From Candidatus Alistipes intestinipullorum (GTDB lineage Bacteria > Bacteroidota > Bacteroidia > Bacteroidales > Rikenellaceae): 33,751 nucleotides of DNA. The notes beneath the pieces are model-generated. The model did not search any database, was not told where the DNA came from, and saw only the letters and a program-made list of their open reading frames with translations. Within the stretch, counting starts at the first letter, position 1. Each line of letters begins with the position of its first letter. This document shows, in pieces, positions 8,670-16,461 of this stretch. The translations under genes were made by a program, and so were the position numbers. The DNA is taken from positions 1 to 33,751 of the forward strand of contig DXGO01000133.1 in assembly GCA_019113885.1 (NCBI GenBank), given 5' to 3'.

Positions 8670-8691
8670 CCATATCTCCCGGCCCCGGGCG

Positions 8692-9900
8692 TCACAGCCG
8701 GTCGAGGCACTCCCGAACCAGCGCGGCGCTTTCACGCACCTCCTCCACGGAGATCGTCAAAGGCGGCGAGATGCGGAACGCCGTATCGCAGAAGAGGAAC
8801 CAATCACTCAGAATCCCCGCCTCCTTGAAGAGCTCCATGATGCGGTACAACCGCTCCGAGGAGCCCAGTTCGACGGCCAGCAGCAGCCCGCTGCGGCGAA
8901 TCTCCCGTACGGCCGGATGGTCGTCAAGCAGCGATTCGTAGAGCGCTCCCTTCGTTTCAACCTGACGCACCAGATCGTGGTCCAGCAGGTAGTTCAGGGC
9001 AGCCAGTCCCGCAGCGCAGCAGACCGGATGGCCGCCGAAGGTGGTAATGTGCCCCAGCACGGGATCGTGCTGCAAGGTATCCATCACCTCGTGGCGCGCG
9101 ATGAAGGCCCCGAGCGGCATACCGCCGCCCAGCGCCTTGGCAAGGCACACGATGTCGGGCACAACGCCGTATTTCTGCATCGCGAAGAGTTCGCCCGTGC
9201 GCCCCAGGCCGGTCTGGATCTCGTCGAAAATAAACAGCGCCCCGACCTCGTCGCAACGCCGCCGCAACGCCTCCAGGTATCCCGGATGCGGAGGCCGTAC
9301 CCCCGCCTCGCCCTGAACGGGCTCGGTCAGCACACAGGCCGTATGGCGTGTAATACGCTCCAGTTGGGCAAAATCATTGAACTCGATCGCTTCGACGTCG
9401 GGCAGCAGTGGTCGGAATGCGCCCTTCCACTCCTCGCCCTCCGGAGCCCCCATCATGCTCATCGAGCCGTGCGTCGAACCGTGGTAGGCCCGCCGCATGG
9501 AGATCATCCCAGTACGGCGGGTAAAGCGTTTGGCCAGTTTCAGCGCCCCTTCGACCGCCTCGGCGCCCGAATTGACAAAATAGACGCTCTCCAACGGCGC
9601 AGGCAGCAGCGAGGCGAGTTTCGAAGCATAGGAGACCTGCGGCGTCTCGACCAGCTCGCCATAGACCATGACGTGCATATAACGCGCCGCCTGCTCCTGC
9701 ACGGCCTGCACGACCGCAGGATTGGCATGTCCGACGTTGCTCACCGAGACGCCCGCCACCAGGTCGTAATAACGTTTCCCCTCGGGAGTATAGAAGAAAG
9801 AGCCTTCAGCGCGGGCAACCTCGACCAGCATCGGTGAAGGCGACGTCTGGGCCACATGGGCCAAGAACTGTTTGCGTAAGATGGTATTCATGGTTGACAT
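8692..9900 (-). CDS. Class III PLP-dependent aminotransferase (acetylornithine/ornithine type)
   Basis: Fold-type I aminotransferase, 402 residues. Seen: phosphate-binding SGAEAVEGA (111-119), YHGST (139-143), the PLP-ring Asp226 in FIFDEIQTGLGRTG and the Schiff-base Lys255 in LAKALGGGMPLGA, followed by FGGHPV. This is the class III (omega-aminotransferase) signature. The amino donor cannot be read from the sequence, so acetylornithine, ornithine or another omega-amine are all possible. No arginine-biosynthesis gene is nearby. The start may be ATG 9900 or ATG 9891 (MNTILRKQF); both give the same fold. Last gene of the leftward cvpA-rsgA-trmH cluster, 54 bp after trmH. Confidence 0.9.
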   Translation of the reverse strand: MSTMNTILRKQFLAHVAQTSPSPMLVEVARAEGSFFYTPEGKRYYDLVAGVSVSNVGHANPAVVQAVQEQAARYMHVMVYGELVETPQVSYASKLASLLPAPLESVYFVNSGAEAVEGALKLAKRFTRRTGMISMRRAYHGSTHGSMSMMGAPEGEEWKGAFRPLLPDVEAIEFNDFAQLERITRHTACVLTEPVQGEAGVRPPHPGYLEALRRRCDEVGALFIFDEIQTGLGRTGELFAMQKYGVVPDIVCLAKALGGGMPLGAFIARHEVMDTLQHDPVLGHITTFGGHPVCCAAGLAALNYLLDHDLVRQVETKGALYESLLDDHPAVREIRRSGLLLAVELGSSERLYRIMELFKEAGILSDWFLFCDTAFRISPPLTISVEEVRESAALVRECLDRL

Positions 9901-9954
9901 ATCTGAATCTTTCGATACGGATCGGCCCCGGGGAACCGGGTCCCTCCCAATCGG

Positions 9955-10692
9955 TCAGCGCAGGGGGTCCGCCTCCCCAAAACGCCGCCGCAGAATGCCG
10001 GCCGAATCCTTGACGCTGCGGCACAGCCAGCCGAAGAGTACCTCGTCGTGCTCGGCGGGCGTCAGCCTCCACCCCGCGACCGACTGCCGCACCCGTTCGG
10101 AGAGCATGTAAATCAGGATGGCCGCCGAAGCCGAAACATTGAGGCTCTCGACCAGCCCGCACATCGGTATGCGCAGGAACTCGTCAGCCGAAGCGATCAC
10201 CTCGTCGGAAATGCCCGCGTGTTCGGTGCCGAAGACCAGGGCGAAGGGACCGCGCGTGACATCGAACGTCTCGGGCGTGGTGTCCTCGCGGTGGGGCGTC
10301 GTCGCCACAATGCGGTAACCTTCCCGTTTCAGGGCCGCGATCGCATCGCGCGTCGACGAGTGGCGCTGCACCTCGACCCAGCGCTCGGAACCGCGCGCCA
10401 CGACGGGATTGGGAGCAAACGAACACAACGTCTCGACCGTATGCATCCGCTGTACCCCGAAAGCATCGCAGTGGCGGATCAGCGCCGCGGCATTCTGTCC
10501 GTGGTACATGTTCTCGGCCAGCACGGTCATGTAACGCGTGCGCCGGGCCGCGGCATCGCACAGCACGGCGAAACGCTCCTGCGTCATGAACTCCGCCAGG
10601 CAGGCGATACGGTCGGAAAGCGGGGTCGCGGCCGCAGCGGGCATGTCCTCAGCGGCCCCCTCCGGCATCGCGCTATTTGCGGTATTTTTCAT
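9955..10692 (-). CDS. SpoU/TrmH-family RNA 2'-O-methyltransferase
   Basis: SPOUT methyltransferase that uses SAM to methylate ribose 2'-OH, most likely G18 of tRNA (TrmH type). Of 245 residues, motif 1 is NAAALIRHCDAFG (67-79, with the catalytic Arg73), motif 2 LVFGTEHAGIS (152-162) and motif 3 PMCGLVESLNVSASAAI (176-192), which forms the trefoil knot. A basic C-terminal tail of about 45 residues is typical of TrmH, which favours tRNA over rRNA as substrate, but the target is inferred. The start is uncertain. ATG 10692 overlaps the rsgA end by 20 bp; ATG 10668, 5 bp after the rsgA stop, would drop eight residues and fits the tight spacing of this cluster equally well. Confidence 0.9.
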   Translation of the reverse strand: MKNTANSAMPEGAAEDMPAAAATPLSDRIACLAEFMTQERFAVLCDAAARRTRYMTVLAENMYHGQNAAALIRHCDAFGVQRMHTVETLCSFAPNPVVARGSERWVEVQRHSSTRDAIAALKREGYRIVATTPHREDTTPETFDVTRGPFALVFGTEHAGISDEVIASADEFLRIPMCGLVESLNVSASAAILIYMLSERVRQSVAGWRLTPAEHDEVLFGWLCRSVKDSAGILRRRFGEADPLR

Positions 10693-11593
10693 CGTCGTCG
10701 AGCATTTTCAGGTAACTCTCGTAGCGCGGCCAGGCAATCTCCCCGGCCTTCACCGCCTCGACCACCGCACAGCCCGGTTCGTGGGTATGCGTGCAGTTGT
10801 AAAAACGGCATCCCGGCGCCGTGCGCAGCATCTCCGGAAAATAGTGCCACACCTCGGCATCGTCGATGTCGATCAGCCCGAACCCCTTGATACCCGGGGT
10901 GTCGATCACCGAGCCTCCGCCGCAGAGCGGGTACATCGTCGAAAAGGTCGTCGTATGGCGTCCCTTGTGGTGACTTTCGGAAATCTCGCCCGTGCGGATG
11001 TCGAGCGTCGGGTCGATGGTCTGGATGAGCGTCGATTTTCCCACGCCCGAATTCCCCGACACGAGCGTGCAGCGCCCCGCAAGCAGCTTCCGGACCGCCT
11101 CGACTCCCACCCCTTCGGGAGCCGAAACCTCCAGCACCGGATAGCCCGCCCCTTCGTAAATGCTGCGGAAATCGGCAACAGCCTCCGCATCCTGCAGGTC
11201 GAGTTTCGACAGCACGATCGTCACCGGAATCTTGTAGGCTTCGCAGGTCACCAGGAAACGGTCGACAAACTCCAACGGCGTCTCGGGAGACCGCAGCGAG
11301 ACCATCAGCAACGCCTGGTCGATATTCGCGGCAATGATATGCGACTCCTTTGAGAGATTCGACGCTCGACGGATTACGTAGTTGCGCCGCGGAGCGACGT
11401 CGACGATCACGCAATCGCCCGCATCGTCGATCTCACAGGTCACCTCGTCTCCGACCACCACCGGATTGGTCGTCCGCACCCCTTTCAGGCGCAAACGGCC
11501 CCGAATACGGCAACGATACGTCATGCCGTCGTGCAACACGTCGTACCAACTTCCGGTCGCCCGGACCACTGTCGCTGTAAAACTCCTGTCCAT
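10673..11593 (-). CDS. rsgA: Ribosome small-subunit-dependent GTPase A
   Basis: Circularly permuted GTPase that checks late 30S subunit maturation. The 306 residues hold an N-terminal OB-fold (about 1-70), the permuted G domain with G4 SKLD (129-132, in place of NKxD), G1 GNSGVGKST (180-188) and G3 DTPG (231-234), and a C-terminal zinc knuckle with Cys262, Cys267, His269 and Cys275. The length matches the family. Its start lies 3 bp after the cvpA stop and its end overlaps trmH, so it sits in the middle of a tight operon that combines ribosome assembly and RNA modification. Confidence 0.97.
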   Translation of the reverse strand: MDRSFTATVVRATGSWYDVLHDGMTYRCRIRGRLRLKGVRTTNPVVVGDEVTCEIDDAGDCVIVDVAPRRNYVIRRASNLSKESHIIAANIDQALLMVSLRSPETPLEFVDRFLVTCEAYKIPVTIVLSKLDLQDAEAVADFRSIYEGAGYPVLEVSAPEGVGVEAVRKLLAGRCTLVSGNSGVGKSTLIQTIDPTLDIRTGEISESHHKGRHTTTFSTMYPLCGGGSVIDTPGIKGFGLIDIDDAEVWHYFPEMLRTAPGCRFYNCTHTHEPGCAVVEAVKAGEIAWPRYESYLKMLDDDEKYRK

Positions 11594-11596
11594 AGT

Positions 11597-12142
11597 CTAC
11601 TCCTCTCCGGTTCCCGCTTCAATCGCATCGGGATTCCCGTCCGGAATTTCATCATACTGCGGAACCTGCTCGCCTACCCACTCCAGGAAGGGAAGCACCG
11701 AGGCCGAAAGCCGCATGACGGGTTTATAACTCTTCGACTGTTCGATCGTCTGCGGCCCGACAAGGCTGTAATCCACATTCAGGGCGTCGAACGCCGAAAA
11801 CAATACGCTCAGCACGAGCAGGAACTTCGCCGTCGATACGACGATTCCCAGCACGATGTCGGCAATGCCGAATCCGGCGAAATGGAACAACTTGCGGATC
11901 AGCCGTCCGGCAATGGCAACGATCAGGATCGTAAGTAGGAATACGGTGATGAAACCGCCCACGCCGGCAACCTCCTCGTCGAGGTGCAACCAGCACCCGA
12001 GCGGATACCCGAAACGCGAGGCGAGCCAGATTCCGGCCACGATTGCAGCCAGCGAGCATATCTGCACGATGAAACCCTGCCGCCAGCCGCTCCACACGGC
12101 CAAAACCAGCACGAGGCAAACAATCAGATCAATAACGTTCAA
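11597..12142 (-). CDS. CvpA family inner-membrane protein
   Basis: A 181-residue integral membrane protein with four predicted hydrophobic helices (about 4-22, 25-45, 62-82 and 95-117) and an acidic, soluble C-terminal tail. The start MNVIDLIVCLVLVLAVWSGWRQGF with its Gly/Arg turn is typical of CvpA. In E. coli CvpA is linked to colicin V production and envelope homeostasis; its molecular role is not established. First gene of the operon, with its own sigma-ABfr-like promoter at 12165-12196, divergent from the GH2 gene. Confidence 0.88.
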   Translation of the reverse strand: MNVIDLIVCLVLVLAVWSGWRQGFIVQICSLAAIVAGIWLASRFGYPLGCWLHLDEEVAGVGGFITVFLLTILIVAIAGRLIRKLFHFAGFGIADIVLGIVVSTAKFLLVLSVLFSAFDALNVDYSLVGPQTIEQSKSYKPVMRLSASVLPFLEWVGEQVPQYDEIPDGNPDAIEAGTGEE

Positions 12143-12164
12143 TGCGATTACGGTTTTGAGCGTG

Positions 12165-12196
12165 TAAAGATAAGCATTTTACCGATATGGCCCAAA
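12165..12196 (-). promoter_or_regulatory. cvpA operon promoter
   Basis: Minus strand: -33 TTTG (12196-12193), 20-bp spacer, -7 TATCTTTA (12172-12165), about 23 bp before the cvpA ATG. An 8-bp sequence CCGCTCTT directly upstream (12205-12198 on the minus strand) is repeated in the same relation at the divergent GH2 promoter. Confidence 0.7.
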
Positions 12197-12274
12197 AAAG
12201 AGCGGTGCAAGCCTCCGGTCGCACGGATGCCGGTTTCCAACGATGGCCATTCCGGCCCTATCCGGACTCCGCTC

Positions 12275-12305
12275 TTGATTTTGCCGCGTGCATGTATTAT
12301 CTTTG
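12275..12305 (+). promoter_or_regulatory. Promoter of the GH2-like gene
   Basis: -33 TTG (12275-12277), 20-bp spacer, -7 TATCTTTG (12298-12305), 22 bp before the ATG at 12328. CCGCTCTT (12269-12276) overlaps the -33 element. Confidence 0.72.
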
Positions 12306-12327
12306 CAGCAGACAAATCCGCGTCACC

Positions 12328-14358
12328 ATGAAACGATTCATGCTGTTCCTGCTCTTTGCAGGTTTCGCCGCGACGGGCTTCGCCCGCGAGGTATTCCCCC
12401 TCAACGAAGGGTGGCGGTTTTTCTTCAAGTCGGAGAAAACCTCCGACAACGCCCGCCACATCACCCTGCCACATAGTTGGAATACGGACCCGATGGCTCC
12501 CGGCCAATGGCTCGAAACAACAGGAAGCTATCAGAACGGCATCTATGTCCCCCTCGAATGGGCCACAAAACGAATCTTCCTGAAATTCTACGGCGTACAA
12601 TCCGTCGCCGACCTCTTCGTCAACGGCTCCTATGTCGGAAGCCACCGCGGCGGCGCCACGGCCTTCACCTTCGAGATCACAGACAAGCTCCGATTCGGGG
12701 CTGACAACGCCCTGCTGGTAGTCGTGAGCAACAGCTACCGCAACGACGTGCTGCCTACGTCGACCGACATGAACCTCTACGGCGGAATCTACCGTGAGGT
12801 CGAGCTCATCATGACCGACCGTACGGCCATCTCGCCGCTCTATTTCGGCTCCGACGGCGTACTGATGCACCCCCACTCGATCGACGGAGAGCGCGCCGAA
12901 GGCGAAATCGAAGTGCACCTCACCTCGAAGGGAGAGAGCACCTGTACGCTGAACATCGACATCACGAATGCCGACGGACGGGTTGTCTTCTCGCGCCGCC
13001 AGAAAGCCCGTATCGAAGATAATGCCGTCTCGGTACCCTTTGCCATCGAAAACCCCGAACTGTGGAGCCCCGAACATCCGGTACTGTACAATGTGACGGC
13101 ATCGATCGGCGAAGACAGCATCACCGACCGCGTCACCGTGCGAACCGGACTCCGGACAATCGCAGTAAGCACCTCGGGAGGACTGACAGTCAACAACAAA
13201 CGCATTCCCATCCACGGAGTGACGCTCTATCACGACAACGCCCTATCGGGCGGCACCCTGACGGCCGAGGATTACGATGCCGACCTGGCGCAGATCCGCT
13301 CACTCGGGGCCAACGCCCTGCGTTCGGCCGTCATGCCACACGGGCAGCACCTCTACAACCGCTGCGACGAGGAGGGGCTGTTGGTATGGATCGACATGCC
13401 GATGCACCACTCGGAATTTCTGGGTGACATGGCCTATTATGCCATGCCCTCCTTCGAACAAAACGGACTCACACAGTTGCAGGAGATCATCGCACAGCAC
13501 ATCAACCATCCTTCGGTGGTGATGTGGGGCATCTTCTCATGTCTTCCGACACGCGGCGACGACGTGACGCCCTACATCCGGCGACTCAACGAAACGGCCC
13601 GGGCAATGGACTCCTCACGGCCAACGGTCGCATGCAGCAACCAGGACGGCTCGATCAATTTCATCACCGACCTGATCGTCTGGCTCCAGAACGTGGGCTG
13701 GAACCGCGGATCGACCGATGACCTCACGGTATGGCTGAGTCAGATGTGGAAAAACTGGTCCCACCTCCGTTCGGCCATCAGCTACGGTGGCCCGGGTTTC
13801 ATCGGTCACAAAAGCTACACGACACAGGCCGAACCACGTATCAATTGGATGCCCGAAGAGAAGCAGACGCGATTCCATGAAGAATATGCCAAAAACCTCC
13901 AGAACGACTCGCTCTTTTGGGGAGTTTGGATCGACAACATGTTCGACTACGGCTCGGCCCGCCGCCCCTACGGAGTCAACGGCGAAGGCCTCGTAACCTT
14001 CAACCGACGCGAATACAAGGATGCATACTACCTCTACAAGGCGATGTGGAACAACGAAGAACCCACGCTGCATATTGTCGGGAAACGGCGTCCGCTGCGC
14101 GGCGAAGAGATGCAGAGCATCCGGGTCTACTCCTCGGTGGGGATGCCGCTTCTCCTGGTCGGAGCCGACACCGTGGCCATGACCGAATATGCCGCATGCC
14201 AGTACCGGTCGGATTCTGTAGCCGTGAAGGGGACGGTATTGATTCGGGCTTCAGTCGGTGACCTCAGCGACAGCATGATGCTTCGTGTCGGCAACGTGCT
14301 AAAACCGAAACGCTATTCGGCCCTTCCGCAAACAGCAGATCCGCAAAAGACAAATTAG
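12328..14358 (+). CDS. Secreted GH2-family protein, probable pseudoenzyme
   Basis: A 676-residue protein with a signal peptide (1-18, ending GFA). It has the full glycoside hydrolase family 2 layout: an N-terminal jelly-roll (about 20-170, LPHSWNTD, NLYGGIYREVEL), an Ig-like sandwich (about 180-285, NPELWSPEHPVLY) and a TIM barrel from about 290 (HGVTLYHDN, IRSLGANALRSA, WIDMP, NHPSVVMWGI). Both catalytic glutamates appear to be gone. The acid/base position, normally WGxxNE, reads W400-G-I-F-S-C405. The nucleophile position, normally xSEYG, reads IS-Tyr486-GG. The barrel-end motif WIDNMFDYGS and GLVTFNRREYKDAYYLYKA are kept. This points to a carbohydrate-binding or structural role, or an unusual mechanism. 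ATG 12328 is chosen for the signal peptide and because it follows the promoter. No susC/susD is near. Its 3' end overlaps wbqC by 95 bp. Confidence 0.85.
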   Translation: MKRFMLFLLFAGFAATGFAREVFPLNEGWRFFFKSEKTSDNARHITLPHSWNTDPMAPGQWLETTGSYQNGIYVPLEWATKRIFLKFYGVQSVADLFVNGSYVGSHRGGATAFTFEITDKLRFGADNALLVVVSNSYRNDVLPTSTDMNLYGGIYREVELIMTDRTAISPLYFGSDGVLMHPHSIDGERAEGEIEVHLTSKGESTCTLNIDITNADGRVVFSRRQKARIEDNAVSVPFAIENPELWSPEHPVLYNVTASIGEDSITDRVTVRTGLRTIAVSTSGGLTVNNKRIPIHGVTLYHDNALSGGTLTAEDYDADLAQIRSLGANALRSAVMPHGQHLYNRCDEEGLLVWIDMPMHHSEFLGDMAYYAMPSFEQNGLTQLQEIIAQHINHPSVVMWGIFSCLPTRGDDVTPYIRRLNETARAMDSSRPTVACSNQDGSINFITDLIVWLQNVGWNRGSTDDLTVWLSQMWKNWSHLRSAISYGGPGFIGHKSYTTQAEPRINWMPEEKQTRFHEEYAKNLQNDSLFWGVWIDNMFDYGSARRPYGVNGEGLVTFNRREYKDAYYLYKAMWNNEEPTLHIVGKRRPLRGEEMQSIRVYSSVGMPLLLVGADTVAMTEYAACQYRSDSVAVKGTVLIRASVGDLSDSMMLRVGNVLKPKRYSALPQTADPQKTN

Positions 14359-14881
14359 CACGGAAAGGCATCCGGTCGGAGAAGACCTGCACGTAAGGCT
14401 CGGCGACGAACGCCGGGCCTTCCGTCTGTTTGGGGCGCAGGTCGAAGTCGCCCGGCTGCACCTCGACGTAGCGTTCCGAAAGGCGCGGGAAGGGAATGCG
14501 CGCCAGGGTGCAGAGCAGGTCGAGCAGCTGCAGGTTGTAGTCGGAGAGAAACTCGAACTCCCGGCGGTAGAAGGGCTCGAAGCGCGCAGCATAGTGTTCG
14601 AAATAGGGCGAAGAGGCGTACGAGGCCACCAGCGCGCCCCAATGCTGGTGCTGCCACCGTTTCGAATAGTCGAGTCGTACGTCGCGCATCGGCTGGCGCG
14701 GGCGGTTGGCATGGGCGACGTGTGCCGTGAGTTCCATCACGCCGTCGGTAGCCAATATCCGTGCGCGGTTACGCATCGAACGCTTGACGAAGTGCTCGCC
14801 CAGGTCGACGACACAGTCGCCGCCGACGAGCAACGTAAAGTACTCCACCGACGGGAGGTAGGCAAGGGGTAGAATCGTCAT
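14264..14881 (-). CDS. WbqC family protein
   Basis: A 205-residue cytoplasmic protein resembling the WbqC family: MTILPLAYLPSVEYF start, RARILATDGVMELTAHV, the KRWQHQHWGALVASYASSPYFEHY block (about 74-97) and the C-terminal DLLFAEGPN motif (183-191). Related genes occur in O-antigen/polysaccharide clusters, but no activity is established. It starts 10 bp after the ispG stop, so it is the second gene of that operon. The last 14 residues after EGPN extend past the usual family end, and the final 95 bp overlap the convergent GH2-like gene. There is no terminator between the two. Confidence 0.82.
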   Translation of the reverse strand: MTILPLAYLPSVEYFTLLVGGDCVVDLGEHFVKRSMRNRARILATDGVMELTAHVAHANRPRQPMRDVRLDYSKRWQHQHWGALVASYASSPYFEHYAARFEPFYRREFEFLSDYNLQLLDLLCTLARIPFPRLSERYVEVQPGDFDLRPKQTEGPAFVAEPYVQVFSDRMPFRANLSFADLLFAEGPNSVSVLARCRHEASCCR

Positions 14882-14891
14882 CTCGGCAACG

Positions 14892-16412
14892 TTACGGGAG
14901 ATTTTCTCGATCGGTTCCGGCCACAGGTTCGATCCAGTCGCCGTGGGCCCGGATCAGTTCGACGAGCCGGTCGAGGGCCTCTTCCTGCGGAATGTTGCGC
15001 GCAACGACCTCGCGGCCCTTGTAGAGCGTAATACGCCCGGGGCCGGCCCCTACATAGCCGTAATCGGCGTCGGCCATCTCTCCCGGGCCGTTGACGATGC
15101 AGCCCATCACGCCGATGCGGAGATTCTTCAGGTGCCCGGTGCGCGACTTGATCTGCGCGAGGGTTTTCTCAATGTCGTAGAGGGTCCGGCCGCACGAGGG
15201 GCAGGCGATGTATTCGGTGCGCGAAAAACGGACGCGCGCTGCCTGCAGGATCATCAGTTCCACGTCACGGATTTCAGCTTCGGAGTGGCCCGGGGCGTCG
15301 ATCCAGACACCGTCGGCCAGTCCGTCGAGCAACAGCGGGCCCAGGTCCGCAGCCGCCTTCACGGCCACGGTCTCGAGCGACGGATCGTCATAGCGGCAAC
15401 GGACGATCACCGGAGCATCGGCCTCGGATTCGTCGAGGCTGAGGATCGCAGCCCGCAACTCGGCCGTCGGGTTGCCCGACGTGGCCTCGAGGATGTGGAA
15501 GCCCTCATGCGGCTCGGTGTGCACGACCGGGACGGTGACGTGCGAACGCCGCCGGTAGGCGGTCGGCGAATAGCGCTCGGGATGCAGGACCTCGAATTCA
15601 CCCGGACGCGAAGCGAAGTGGTCGACGAGCAGCCGCGCCACGGGAATCTCGTTTTCGGGGGCCTCGGTCAGCGACACGCGGATCGTGTCGCCGATGCCGT
15701 CGGCCATCAATGCGCCGATCCCGACGGCGCTCTTGATACGGCCTTCGAGCCCGTTGCCCGCCTCGGTTACGCCCAGGTGGATCGGGTAGCGCATCCCCTC
15801 GGCATCCATTGCCGCAACCAGCAGGCGGTAGGCAGCGACCATCACGCGCGTGTTGCTCGACTTCATGGAGACCACCACCTGGTCAAAATTCCGCTCCCGG
15901 CAGACACGCAGAAACTCCATCGCCGAGACGACCATCCCTTCGGGTGTGTCGCCCCAACGGTCGAAGACCCTCTTCGAGAGCGACCCGTGGTTGACGCCGA
16001 TACGCAGCGCGACGCCCCGCTCGCGGCACTGTTCGATCAGTGCCTCCAGCTCGCCATGGTCAGTGCGGTAGTTGCCAGGGTTGATGCGCACCTTGTCGAC
16101 GTACTTCGCGGCGATCGCCGCCACCTCCGGGACGAAGTGGATGTCGGCCACGACCGCCGTGTCGAACCCGTCGGCGCGCAGCTGCCGTACGATATTCGCA
16201 AGATTTTCACCCTCGCGCCGCCCCTGCGCCGTGAGCCGTACGATCGGCCCCCCGGCACGGGCGATACGCTCGATCTGCGCCACGCTCCCGACCGTGTCGT
16301 TCGTATCGGTATTGGTCATCGACTGCACGGCCACAGGGTGCGTGCCGCCGATCGTCGTCCGTCCGATGCGAACCTCGCAGGTCGGACGGCGCACGAATTT
16401 CGTCAAATCCAT
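14892..16412 (-). CDS. ispG: 4-hydroxy-3-methylbut-2-en-1-yl diphosphate synthase, long form
   Basis: Penultimate step of the MEP isoprenoid pathway: reductive conversion of methylerythritol cyclodiphosphate to HMBPP through a [4Fe-4S] cluster. ATG 16412 (MDLTKFVRRPTCEVRIG) is chosen because the longer frame to 16442 would begin upstream of the -7 element at 16430-16437. The 506-residue protein has the N-terminal TIM barrel (VQSMTNTDT, RLTAQ, DIHF, RINPGN, GVNHGSLS), a large middle insertion (about 260-400) and the C-terminal iron-sulfur domain with Cys404, Cys407 (CPSC), Cys438 (MGCIVNGPGE) and the cluster ligand Glu445. The insertion makes it the three-domain form known from plants, Chlamydia and Bacteroidetes; the E. 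coli enzyme has 372 residues. Operon with wbqC; divergent from recG. Confidence 0.96.
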   Translation of the reverse strand: MDLTKFVRRPTCEVRIGRTTIGGTHPVAVQSMTNTDTNDTVGSVAQIERIARAGGPIVRLTAQGRREGENLANIVRQLRADGFDTAVVADIHFVPEVAAIAAKYVDKVRINPGNYRTDHGELEALIEQCRERGVALRIGVNHGSLSKRVFDRWGDTPEGMVVSAMEFLRVCRERNFDQVVVSMKSSNTRVMVAAYRLLVAAMDAEGMRYPIHLGVTEAGNGLEGRIKSAVGIGALMADGIGDTIRVSLTEAPENEIPVARLLVDHFASRPGEFEVLHPERYSPTAYRRRSHVTVPVVHTEPHEGFHILEATSGNPTAELRAAILSLDESEADAPVIVRCRYDDPSLETVAVKAAADLGPLLLDGLADGVWIDAPGHSEAEIRDVELMILQAARVRFSRTEYIACPSCGRTLYDIEKTLAQIKSRTGHLKNLRIGVMGCIVNGPGEMADADYGYVGAGPGRITLYKGREVVARNIPQEEALDRLVELIRAHGDWIEPVAGTDRENLP

Positions 16413-16425
16413 TTCATTCGCAGTT

Positions 16426-16457
16426 TTCGCAAAGATAAGCAATTTTCGCTATATTTG
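16426..16457 (+). promoter_or_regulatory. recG promoter next to a possibly leaderless start
   Basis: -7 TATATTTG at 16450-16457; -33-like TTCG at 16426-16429, with a 20-bp spacer. The GTG start at 16462 is only 5 bp past the -7 element, so the transcription start should fall on or beside the start codon. Confidence 0.65.
16430..16437 (-). promoter_or_regulatory. ispG -7 element
   Basis: The minus strand reads TATCTTTG, 17 bp upstream of the ispG ATG at 16412. It lies inside the spacer of the recG promoter, so the two directions compete for the same DNA. The predicted ispG leader is roughly 10 nt. Confidence 0.65.
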
Positions 16458-16461
16458 TCGG

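Noticed and set aside
12187..12327. In-frame N-terminal extension of the GH2-like protein
   Set aside because: Would begin upstream of the promoter and bury the signal peptide; ATG 12328 fits both.
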